A stretch of 64,000 nucleotides of DNA from the NCBI GenBank assembly GCA_024233575.1, contig JACKPN010000009.1, positions 1 to 64,000 on the forward strand. The letters are read 5' to 3'. Positions 17,942-25,443 of this stretch are shown piece after piece. The position numbers and the translations under genes were made by a program. The notes under the pieces are model-generated. The model did not search any database, was not told the origin of the DNA, and saw only the letters and a program-made list of their open reading frames with translations. Within the stretch, counting starts at the first letter, position 1, and each line of letters starts with the position of its first letter. The stretch is from Chlamydiales bacterium. GTDB taxonomy: Bacteria; Chlamydiota; Chlamydiia; Chlamydiales; Criblamydiaceae.

Positions 17942-18484
17942 ATGAGCGTTCCGTCTAATTACAATAGCAGCGATTATATCCTCGACATCAGAGATGATGT
18001 TATTACAGAAAGAAAAATAGGAAGGGCAAGTCAAACAACCGTTTTGCGTTGTAAAGATGGCCGTGAGTGGGTTTTGTTAAATCAACCTGACGTTGTCGAT
18101 CGATTTAAAGGTTTTCTATATCTCGAAAAGAAAATCAGAGAAAAAGAAATCATTAACTGCCTTGCAGCTCCAAACAAAATATCCAAATACAGAGGCCGTA
18201 TTTGTTACTTATCCGAGTATGTCGGAGAGGCTAAATTAGAGTTTGATCCTTTTAACATGAAACATATTCAAAAGTTGCAAATCGTTGCCTTTCTGCAAGG
18301 CGATGCCCGTTTTATTGATATAGGTAATTACGGTATTTGGACGAATGTGCGTGTACATAATGAGAAAATTTATGTTTTTGATACCGAAAAATCCAGTTTT
18401 GATAAATCGGTACATCCGAATATAGATTCATTCCAAGACATACATGACACAATATTGAAAGAAGCAGAACGTCAGCTAGGGTAA
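17942..18484 (+). CDS. Unknown 180-aa protein with kinase-like C-terminal pattern
   Basis: ATG 17942 is preceded by GTGGAG. It is soluble with no signal peptide. The C-terminal half reads LQGDARFIDIGNYG..TNVRV...KIYVFDTEKSSF, reminiscent of the catalytic GD..xxN.. plus (I/V)DxE end of aminoglycoside-phosphotransferase-type kinases, with an RKIGRAS..VL segment at the N-terminus that could be a remnant nucleotide loop. It is far shorter than a full kinase. The similarity is a pattern impression, not an assignment. Confidence 0.5.
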   Translation: MSVPSNYNSSDYILDIRDDVITERKIGRASQTTVLRCKDGREWVLLNQPDVVDRFKGFLYLEKKIREKEIINCLAAPNKISKYRGRICYLSEYVGEAKLEFDPFNMKHIQKLQIVAFLQGDARFIDIGNYGIWTNVRVHNEKIYVFDTEKSSFDKSVHPNIDSFQDIHDTILKEAERQLG

Positions 18485-18566
18485 TTTAGAGGAGACCATT
18501 TGCTCTACTTTCATACTGCGTTTTCAGTGTGATGATCAAGAGAGATGCAATTGTTACGATACGCTA

Positions 18567-19409
18567 TTAGCCCAGCTCAAACGTTGTCACTCCAAAAACT
18601 TTAGCTAATTCTTGCTTGGGTGGAGATTTATTGTACATTCTAGCCGTTTCGAATACTTTCACTAAATTGTGATCTTGTGCCAGTTTCATCGCGTCACTAT
18701 TAATTTGGGGAACATCAAGATATATATCAGCGTTCCCGACAGATGCTATCAAAGCGCGAAAGATCTCTTTTGCTGTTGAAAGATCGTTAGAGAACAGTGG
18801 CCCAATTTTATAGCCGGTATCGCACTGGCGGATCACACCATAACCGATGACTTCTCTGCCGCTTGTTTTCGCCAATCCACGGGCGTTGGGCATTCGAATC
18901 CAACTTTGAAGAAATCTAACTCTGTTGAGCCCAAAGATTGACGTATCGTAGTCAACAAGGTACTGAAAGGGGATTTCGCTAAGTGACTGCAGCGTCTTAC
19001 TATGCTCACCCTCTGCTTTTCCGCAAAAACGAATATTATTGTAAAAGAGCGTGAATCCTGACTTTTTATAGTTGTCCTGTTGATCCACTACCCCATCTAG
19101 TCCAATGATGCGATTTCCAAGATACGCGATCGCTTGATTCCAAAGTTCGAGTCCGTACCCCTTTCCTCGGTAATCGGGAGCCACGATATAGAACCCCATG
19201 AACCCATAGGTATCGTCATAAGCTACAGCAGAGATGCTGCCGACGGCTTTGCCATTGATTTTTCCGATGAAGAATCCATTGGGATCAGTGTGGAAAAAGG
19301 GAACAGCATCAAACAACCCTGGATTCCATCCTTCTGCTTTTGCAGAGGACACCAAGAACTCCATCTCATCTGCTGATGCCTGGTCAATCACGAGTCTTTC
19401 CATACTCAT
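18567..19409 (-). CDS. GNAT-family N-acetyltransferase (two-domain, YitH-like)
   Basis: A 280-aa protein. The N-terminal GNAT domain (about 5-130) has the acetyl-CoA pyrophosphate loop in VAPDYRGKGYGLELW (R/Q-x-x-G-x-G/A). A second, degenerate acetyltransferase-like half follows (GREVIGYGVIR..., about 180-275). This double architecture matches the YitH/Acetyltransf_18 type. The substrate is unknown. It is a single gene flanked by short noncoding spacers. Confidence 0.85.
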   Translation of the reverse strand: MSMERLVIDQASADEMEFLVSSAKAEGWNPGLFDAVPFFHTDPNGFFIGKINGKAVGSISAVAYDDTYGFMGFYIVAPDYRGKGYGLELWNQAIAYLGNRIIGLDGVVDQQDNYKKSGFTLFYNNIRFCGKAEGEHSKTLQSLSEIPFQYLVDYDTSIFGLNRVRFLQSWIRMPNARGLAKTSGREVIGYGVIRQCDTGYKIGPLFSNDLSTAKEIFRALIASVGNADIYLDVPQINSDAMKLAQDHNLVKVFETARMYNKSPPKQELAKVFGVTTFELG

Positions 19410-19608
19410 GATCTATAATGAAACAGCTAATTTATTTGGTAGCCCTAAGCATGTAATGCTGGCATCTACTCCTTAGAAGGCTAATAATCATCGCCATACT
19501 CCTCGCCAAAAGCACAAGGTTATTGGCTCGTTAAAAAATCAACCGATCTGCATCAAACTGCGCATTTTCTCTAGGAAAACACCCTGTGAACACTCGCGCT
19601 TAGGTGTC

Positions 19609-20565
19609 TTATTTTTCGCAGAATTGCTTCCAACCTATAGCGGCAATTTGGCGCATTATCCCCATGGCAAAACGATAAGCGGCATCGGAAGCAATCATTG
19701 GCATAACAGAGCTATGTTCAAATACTTTGCTTGAGCTGGATTCATCATGAATATGATCCCATAAATTAAGCTCGGTAATCGCAATGTATATGACATGCAA
19801 CGTTTCTTTGATATCTTTGCCATTAAATTTTATCATAGGCCAATCATTCACCAATTGTGGTCCATTTTTCCACATTTTGTGATTCTTGAACCCTCTTCCT
19901 CCCCAAATCCAGTCCGTCAAAAGTTTTTGCCTGGCCTGTTGCTCTGGTGTTAATTGATTCTGATGCGATAGTTGAGTATGAAAAAAAGATCCATTTTTGA
20001 TAGTGACAATCTTTTGGTAACTATTATCCGCAGGAATTGTTGTCGCATTTTTCTCTATCTGTTCTTTGAACTGCGTTAGAGTTCTAATCTGATCATCTGT
20101 GTAAGTGAATGTACCTTGTTTGAAGTAGGAGACAATTTTCTTACTGAATTCGCTAGCGCTCTCTTCATCCATTTCTAGGTAAATCTGATGGGTAAGAAAT
20201 CGGCATAAATCGTTTTCATTTACGCGTTCTAAAGAGGCGTTTTTAATGATAACACGAGATAACTTAGGGAATAGCTCTTTGCGATTGATGATAGTGATGT
20301 TGCTGCTTGACAATTCTCTATTATTGGATAGATTGACGACTTCGACTTCCCGGTTATCAATTGGCGGGTGTATTATCTCATACCAGACCCTAGCAATCTT
20401 CTGCAGGAGAGTTCCAAACCACGAATCTTGGTTAAATGGCTCGGAAACATCACATGAATGGGACTGTGCTGAAGGTCCCTCACCTCTAGCCATAGAACTT
20501 GTGTAGCTTTCATACAAATCTTGGATCTCTTTATTAGTTCTTAGGTTGATCTGAACACTTGACAT
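19609..20565 (-). CDS. Unknown effector-like protein
   Basis: I choose ATG 20565 because GGAGAG lies just upstream; an in-frame ATG at 20637 would add 24 residues without a ribosome-binding site. The product is about 318 aa, polar and Ser/Asn/Glu-rich, with a mostly helical C-terminus and no signal peptide or membrane span. A Trp-rich central patch (about 235-265, WIWGGRGFKNHKMW) stands out. No domain is recognised. AT-rich and isolated, it looks lineage-specific and could be a secreted effector, which is inference. Confidence 0.6.
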   Translation of the reverse strand: MSSVQINLRTNKEIQDLYESYTSSMARGEGPSAQSHSCDVSEPFNQDSWFGTLLQKIARVWYEIIHPPIDNREVEVVNLSNNRELSSSNITIINRKELFPKLSRVIIKNASLERVNENDLCRFLTHQIYLEMDEESASEFSKKIVSYFKQGTFTYTDDQIRTLTQFKEQIEKNATTIPADNSYQKIVTIKNGSFFHTQLSHQNQLTPEQQARQKLLTDWIWGGRGFKNHKMWKNGPQLVNDWPMIKFNGKDIKETLHVIYIAITELNLWDHIHDESSSSKVFEHSSVMPMIASDAAYRFAMGIMRQIAAIGWKQFCEK

Positions 20566-20685
20566 CGCTCTCTCCAAATCACTTGCATTATAGAATGTCG
20601 TCGAAAAAAACTTAGCGAAGGGGCGAGTATCATTCAAGAGCCATCTTTAATTTTAAATAACCCATTAAAAAAAATGTTTAATTTT

Positions 20686-20702
20686 TACCATAACTTATGG
20701 TA
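20686..20702. promoter_or_regulatory. Perfect palindrome upstream of catalase
   Basis: TACCATAACTTATGGTA is a 17-nt perfect dyad (8-bp arms around one central base) 42 nt before the catalase ATG, inside the likely promoter. Its size and position fit an operator for a dimeric repressor. It is not a match to the PerR or OxyR consensus that I know, so the regulator is unassigned. Confidence 0.4.
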
Positions 20703-20744
20703 GTCATAGTTCCTTTCAAGAGGTAAATATGAGGAGAGATCGCA

Positions 20745-22199
20745 ATGAAAAATGACAAGCCTAAACCGACAACAAATGACGCTGGGATTCCTGTACCTAG
20801 TGATGAATATTCGCTAACTGTCGGACCCGATGGGCCTATCTTGCTGCAAGACCATTACCTCATCGAACAGATGGCGAACTTTAATAGAGAAAAAATACCT
20901 GAACGTCAACCTCACGCGAAAGGCGCGGGTGCTTTTGGATACTTTGAGGTCACTAAGGACGTCAGCAAGTACACCAAAGCCGCAGTTTTCCAACCTAGCC
21001 AGAAAACAGACATACTAATCCGCTTCTCTACAGTTGCCGGTGAACAGGGGAGTCCGGATACTTGGCGCGACCCACGCGGTTTTGCATTGAAGTTTTACAC
21101 AAGCGAAGGCAACTACGATATGGTCGGTAACAATACTCCTGTATTTTTTCTGCGCGATCCGATGAAATTCCAGCACTTTATCCGCTCACAGAAACGTCGT
21201 GCCGACAGCGGCTTGCGCGACCACGACATGCAATGGGACTTTTGGACTCTCTCGCCAGAGTCCGCACATCAGGTAACGTGGCTGATGGGAGATCGGGGAA
21301 TTCCTAAGACATGGCGTAATATGAACGGTTACTCCAGCCATACGTATATGTGGGTGAATGCTCAAGGTGAGCGATTTTTTGTAAAATACCATTTTAAAAC
21401 TGACCAAGGGGTCGAGTGCTTGACACAAGAACAAGCCGATCGCTTAGCCGGAACTGACGGCGATTATCATCGTCGTGATCTTTTTGAGGCTATAAAGAAA
21501 GGAGAGTATCCTACTTGGACATTAAAGGTGCAGATCATGCCTTTCGACGAGGCGGCAACATACCGCCTTAATCCCTTTGATCTGACTAAGGTTTGGCCTC
21601 ATAGCGACTATCCTTTACATGAGGTGGGCCGCTTGACGCTGAATCGCAACCCAACCGATTTTCATACAGAAATTGAACAAGCTGCGTTCGAACCCAATAA
21701 TATGCCATCGGGGATAGGCCCAAGTCCTGATAAAATGCTACTCGGCCGTTTATTTTCATATGCAGATGCTCACCGCGCCCGTTTGGGAGTTAATTATAAG
21801 CAGATACCAGTTAATCAACCAAAGTGCCCCGTTCATAGCTATAGCAAGGATGGTGCAATGCGCGTCCAGAATGTTTCCGATCCTGTATATGCGCCAAACT
21901 CAAAGGGAGGGCCTAAAGCTGATGGCGAACGGTATCCTCAGCTAGAGGTATGGAATGCTGACGGGGAGTTTGTACATGCTGCATATACAAAGCGAAAAGA
22001 TGATGACGATTGGAGTCAAGCCGGCGATCTGGTCCGTAAGGTGATGGACGACGCTCAGCGTGACCGCCTTGTTTCTAATGTTGTTGGGCACCTTAAGGAT
22101 GGTGTGTCAGAGCCCGTTCTGCAGCGCGCTTTTGAATACTGGCACAATATCGATAAAGATATTGGAGAACGCATCAAAAAGGGCGTGCAAGGTCATTAA
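20745..22199 (+). CDS. katA: Haem catalase, small-subunit (clade 3) type
   Basis: Degrades hydrogen peroxide in the cytosol. Catalytic His57 lies in PERQPHAKGAGAFG, catalytic Asn130 in MVGNNTPVFF, and the haem-ligand Tyr near 338 in GRLFSYADAHRARLG. The length of 484 aa fits small-subunit catalases. The start has AGGAGAG just upstream. The preceding 100 nt contain a perfect palindrome, and a hairpin follows the stop. Catalase is absent from Chlamydia species but is known in amoeba-associated chlamydiae (general knowledge), consistent with survival of host or free-living oxidative stress. Confidence 0.95.
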   Translation: MKNDKPKPTTNDAGIPVPSDEYSLTVGPDGPILLQDHYLIEQMANFNREKIPERQPHAKGAGAFGYFEVTKDVSKYTKAAVFQPSQKTDILIRFSTVAGEQGSPDTWRDPRGFALKFYTSEGNYDMVGNNTPVFFLRDPMKFQHFIRSQKRRADSGLRDHDMQWDFWTLSPESAHQVTWLMGDRGIPKTWRNMNGYSSHTYMWVNAQGERFFVKYHFKTDQGVECLTQEQADRLAGTDGDYHRRDLFEAIKKGEYPTWTLKVQIMPFDEAATYRLNPFDLTKVWPHSDYPLHEVGRLTLNRNPTDFHTEIEQAAFEPNNMPSGIGPSPDKMLLGRLFSYADAHRARLGVNYKQIPVNQPKCPVHSYSKDGAMRVQNVSDPVYAPNSKGGPKADGERYPQLEVWNADGEFVHAAYTKRKDDDDWSQAGDLVRKVMDDAQRDRLVSNVVGHLKDGVSEPVLQRAFEYWHNIDKDIGERIKKGVQGH

Positions 22200-22205
22200 T
22201 GTAGC

Positions 22206-22228
22206 GGGAGCAAGGTAACCTTGCTCCC
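22206..22228 (+). terminator. Hairpin after catalase
   Basis: GGGAGCAAGG and CCTTGCTCCC pair over 10 bp with a 3-nt loop, 7 nt after the catalase stop. The following tract (ACTTTAAAT) is only moderately T-rich, so termination may be partial. Confidence 0.65.
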
Positions 22229-22338
22229 ACTTTAAATGATTATCTAACCACTTTCTAATTGAATTATTTTTTTATTGACATATTTAAGCTTTTCAAGAGA
22301 CTCTTCGACGAGAAAAACAACCAGATAAAGGTCGAAAT

Positions 22339-23928
22339 ATGATGCTTACAACGAAACCTACAGCAGCAAATAATCAAGGTGTCAATTGGAACCCTGTTGA
22401 CTATTCCCAAGTTTCAATGGAGATTCAACGAGTCGTTGCGAATAATTTTCTTCAAAATATTCCTTTTGCGTCAGATTCTACTGTTATCGATTTTGGCTGT
22501 GGAGACGGTTCCTTCACACAGGAGGTACTCGCAAACCGCGCTAATCAAGTAGTCGGCGTAGATGCTTCGGAGGAGATGGTTCAACATGCTGAAGTTCATC
22601 ACCCTTCGCCAAATGTTCGGTATTGCGCAGCGGACATTTCTTCTCAGGATGCATTTGAAAGGATAGCATCGGCATTCTCAAATGCTGATGTGATCTTTTC
22701 CGCAAACACTTTACATCATGTTGAAGGAGAAGAGAGACAACTTCAGATGCTAAGGCTTGCGAATCGTCTTTTGAAACCAGAAGGGATTTTTGCTGTCACT
22801 TTCGCTGGAGATGGTAATTTAAAGCGATTGATCCAATGCGCTGAGGAGGTGATGAAACGTGGTAGGTGGTGCAAGTTTTTCGAGAGTTATCGATACGATA
22901 CCTTCTTAGGAAAGCCGGAAAGTTATTCTGAATTGTTGACACGATGCGGATATGATGTTGAATCGATCTCTCTCAAATCTTGTGAGTTTAAAAAGACGAA
23001 GGCATTTTGGAGGCAGTGGTTTCCATGTATCAAGGGTGTAATGCGTTACTTGGAGGGAGCTGCGGATCAGGATAAGCAGGATTTTATTGACGCGGTTCTC
23101 GATGTCTATGCAAGCGATACGGTTGAATTCGTACAAATCGAAGTGATCGCAAGAAAAAAAGAAGAAGTCTATTACTATCAAAACCCAGAAGACTATTCCC
23201 AAAATGCATCAGTGCAGAAAAAAAGAGCTGAAAAAAATCTAGCTGATTTTGTCTTTGAGAAAGATGACGTTATTTTAGATCTCGGCTGCGGTACTGCTGA
23301 TGTAAGCAAAATCATGGCAAGTAAAGTTCCTGAGGGAAAAGTTATCGCGCTAGATGTTAATCCTCGTATGATTGAAAAAGCCGGAGAGGGTGAGCAGCCG
23401 AAAAATATCGTATATTCCTTACAGGATGTCAGGCACTTTTCTCTTCCGGAAAAAGTGGATGTCGTGACCTCATTTGCTTGTTTGAGTTGGATTCCTGTTA
23501 TTGATCATGAACAAATATTTAAGCAGGTCACCGAAGCGCTCAAACCCGGAGGAAGGGTTTTGATGCGGATGATGGCTGCTGGGGAAAGACCTCTTCAGGA
23601 AGTGGTCGATCAAGTTGTTGAAGAGTGGAAAGATTCCTTCGTGGGCTATACTTCGCCTGCAGCCTATGAAACTGTTGATCATGTTCGCGATATCCTATCT
23701 GGATTAAATTTCGATATCACTTCGTGCGAAGTAAAAATCAGCCAGGTTCCTGTTCAGTCTAAAGAGTGGCTTGTTACCTGGTTAATGACATGGCTTCCCG
23801 AGGCTAATTATCTTGAGGGAATTGACAAAAAGAGAGCTTTTCTTCAGGAGGTAGCGGAGAGATACCATCAAGATACAATCCCTCTTCCCGGGCTTGTTTT
23901 AGAAGCTACGTTGCGTACGAATCATTGA
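22339..23928 (+). CDS. Tandem-domain SAM-dependent methyltransferase
   Basis: A 529-aa protein made of two class I methyltransferase domains. Domain 1 has motif I VIDFGCGDGSF (about 51-61) and GVDAS; domain 2 has motif I ILDLGCGTADVS (about 312-323) and ALDVNPRM. Each domain is preceded by the same lead-in, NPVDYSQ at the N-terminus and NPEDYSQ near 278, so the protein arose by internal duplication. The YSxN..Q....A lead-in of domain 2 recalls juvenile-hormone-acid-methyltransferase-like enzymes, but the substrate cannot be told. Thirteen nt separate it from the next gene, suggesting an operon with the Cys-rich protein and VKOR fusion. Confidence 0.85.
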   Translation: MMLTTKPTAANNQGVNWNPVDYSQVSMEIQRVVANNFLQNIPFASDSTVIDFGCGDGSFTQEVLANRANQVVGVDASEEMVQHAEVHHPSPNVRYCAADISSQDAFERIASAFSNADVIFSANTLHHVEGEERQLQMLRLANRLLKPEGIFAVTFAGDGNLKRLIQCAEEVMKRGRWCKFFESYRYDTFLGKPESYSELLTRCGYDVESISLKSCEFKKTKAFWRQWFPCIKGVMRYLEGAADQDKQDFIDAVLDVYASDTVEFVQIEVIARKKEEVYYYQNPEDYSQNASVQKKRAEKNLADFVFEKDDVILDLGCGTADVSKIMASKVPEGKVIALDVNPRMIEKAGEGEQPKNIVYSLQDVRHFSLPEKVDVVTSFACLSWIPVIDHEQIFKQVTEALKPGGRVLMRMMAAGERPLQEVVDQVVEEWKDSFVGYTSPAAYETVDHVRDILSGLNFDITSCEVKISQVPVQSKEWLVTWLMTWLPEANYLEGIDKKRAFLQEVAERYHQDTIPLPGLVLEATLRTNH

Positions 23929-23941
23929 AAAGGGTAGAAAG

Positions 23942-24508
23942 ATGATCAAATTTTTTTTCTCTACATTAGTTGCTGTAGTAGCAATTATCGCTGTAACCTA
24001 TGTCTATTCAAATCTAGGCGATAAGCAAGGAAAGATCTGCGACCAGAGATACGCTCTCTGTAGCGCTGCCCAATGTATCCCTGATCCAACAAACCCTAAC
24101 GAATCGATCTGCTTTTGTGATGTTTTTGAAGGGAAAAACTATGGATATTCATTATGTGATAAGCGCTTGCCTACAACAGATCAAGAAGGCGTGCAGCATC
24201 TGATCTCAACTTTTTCTTTGGAGAACTTAGATACACGCAAAAGCATGAACTGTGCTGCAGGTAGTCTTTGGTCTGATTGCTTAGATCAGCCTTGTGTTGT
24301 CGATCCTCTTGACCCCAAAAAAGCTATTTGCATGTGCAAGGTTATCAGAACAGGGGAGTTCATGACATATGGAGGCGATTGTGATACTTCGACTTGTTCT
24401 ACCGGATTTTGGTCAGGAGCCCCTCCCGATATGAATGCGCAGGGTGTTCAATTGATGATGCAGGCGCTGGGCATGAAAACATCTCCTCAAAAATTTTGCC
24501 CGAAGTAG
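23942..24508 (+). CDS. Cys-rich exported protein with an internal duplication
   Basis: A 188-aa protein with an N-terminal hydrophobic segment (residues 3-25, signal peptide or anchor) and 14 Cys in the exported part. Two copies of one motif are visible: C...xCxxDPxNPxxxICFC at about 40-60 and C..PCxxDPLDPKKAICMC at about 113-132, each followed by a Gly-rich stretch and ending in Q(E/V)GVQ.LI/M. It has no enzyme motif. It lies 3 nt before the VKOR-thioredoxin gene, making it a likely disulfide-bonded client. Chlamydial outer membranes depend on Cys-rich cross-linked proteins, so a structural envelope role is possible but inferred. Confidence 0.75.
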   Translation: MIKFFFSTLVAVVAIIAVTYVYSNLGDKQGKICDQRYALCSAAQCIPDPTNPNESICFCDVFEGKNYGYSLCDKRLPTTDQEGVQHLISTFSLENLDTRKSMNCAAGSLWSDCLDQPCVVDPLDPKKAICMCKVIRTGEFMTYGGDCDTSTCSTGFWSGAPPDMNAQGVQLMMQALGMKTSPQKFCPK

Positions 24509-24511
24509 TAA

Positions 24512-25366
24512 ATGCCGACATTTCTCTGTTTTTTAGCCCTTTGCGCGCTATTTTTTAAACTCCCCGGGGTGCCGGATCTTTTCGGCATTCATGATTGCAC
24601 AAGTTGCAGCACAGCAACGCCGTACCTTCCGATGCTTGCTGCCGGCTATTTTGCATTTTTGCTGACGGCCACCATTTGTTTTAAAAATCTGCCTACAAAA
24701 ACTTGGAGATGGGGTGGTTTTGTTTGGGCTACCGGTCTTGCCATCTCGTTCACATACCTAAGTTCTCAAATCTGCTGGGTTTGCCTAGTTGCTCATGCCT
24801 GTCACATATTGCTTTGGATTGTTTGGAAGCCGCAACATCTGCAAGAAGAAATCCTGGGGATCAAATTAGCACTTGCTTTCACTTCATCTTTTGCGATGAT
24901 GGCTCTTTTTAGTACCCTGAACTTCACCTTTATGGTGTATGGATTACAAATGAAAAGCCCAGTGAGTTCTCTGGTTCAGGAAGGCAGTGTGATTAAGTCT
25001 TTTACAATAGATGCGATAGACTCAAAAGAATTAGCTGAGCATCAAGGAGTGATTTTCCATTTCGTATCGCCAAGCTGTCCCTACTGTAAAGAACAGATTC
25101 CGCAACTTGATCGCATTGCAAAAGAGTATGCCGATAATGGATATCGATTCATTAATATCAGCCCAAGGCTTACGCCAGAGTTACAAGAATTGAGCCATCA
25201 TCTCGAATGGGTTGAAGACAATTCCCTTTCATCAATATTCGGTATCGAAGGTTTTCCGACACTTGTCGTCGTCGATCGGTTGGGTGTTGTATTGCAGACG
25301 ATGGCAGGTGCATCATCAGATTTTGAGTCTAAGCTTCGTTCGAAGCTAGGAGGCTCTGTTAATTGA
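24512..25366 (+). CDS. VKOR/DsbB-like membrane domain fused to a thioredoxin domain
   Basis: A 284-aa protein. The N-terminal half has about four hydrophobic spans with two Cys pairs, C29-T-S-C32 in the first loop and C88-W-V-C91 in a membrane span, the layout of vitamin-K-epoxide-reductase-type disulfide generators. A fifth span (about 118-140) leads to a thioredoxin-like domain with C189-P-Y-C192 and the cis-Pro in EGFPTLVV. VKOR-thioredoxin fusions oxidise Cys in exported proteins by passing electrons to quinone. The adjacent Cys-rich exported protein supports this. The membrane half is short and diverged, so the VKOR call is less certain than the thioredoxin call. Confidence 0.75.
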   Translation: MPTFLCFLALCALFFKLPGVPDLFGIHDCTSCSTATPYLPMLAAGYFAFLLTATICFKNLPTKTWRWGGFVWATGLAISFTYLSSQICWVCLVAHACHILLWIVWKPQHLQEEILGIKLALAFTSSFAMMALFSTLNFTFMVYGLQMKSPVSSLVQEGSVIKSFTIDAIDSKELAEHQGVIFHFVSPSCPYCKEQIPQLDRIAKEYADNGYRFINISPRLTPELQELSHHLEWVEDNSLSSIFGIEGFPTLVVVDRLGVVLQTMAGASSDFESKLRSKLGGSVN

Positions 25367-25378
25367 AGCTTTAGTGGT

Positions 25379-25439
25379 ACTAATCGTCTTATTCATAGCT
25401 GTCAGTATATGAACAAGACGACTAATTGGATAATAAGTT
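25379..25439. terminator. Long dyad between convergent genes
   Basis: A 19-nt arm starting ACTAATCGTCTTATTC (25379-25397) pairs imperfectly with 25408-25426, only three mismatches. A run of T (25438 on) follows on the plus strand, so it probably terminates the VKOR transcript and perhaps also the convergent 823-codon gene. Confidence 0.65.
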
Positions 25440-25443
25440 TTTT

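Noticed and set aside
20686..20702. PerR or Fur box at the catalase promoter
   Set aside because: The palindrome does not match the PerR (TTATAATNATTATAA) or Fur consensus closely enough to name the regulator.
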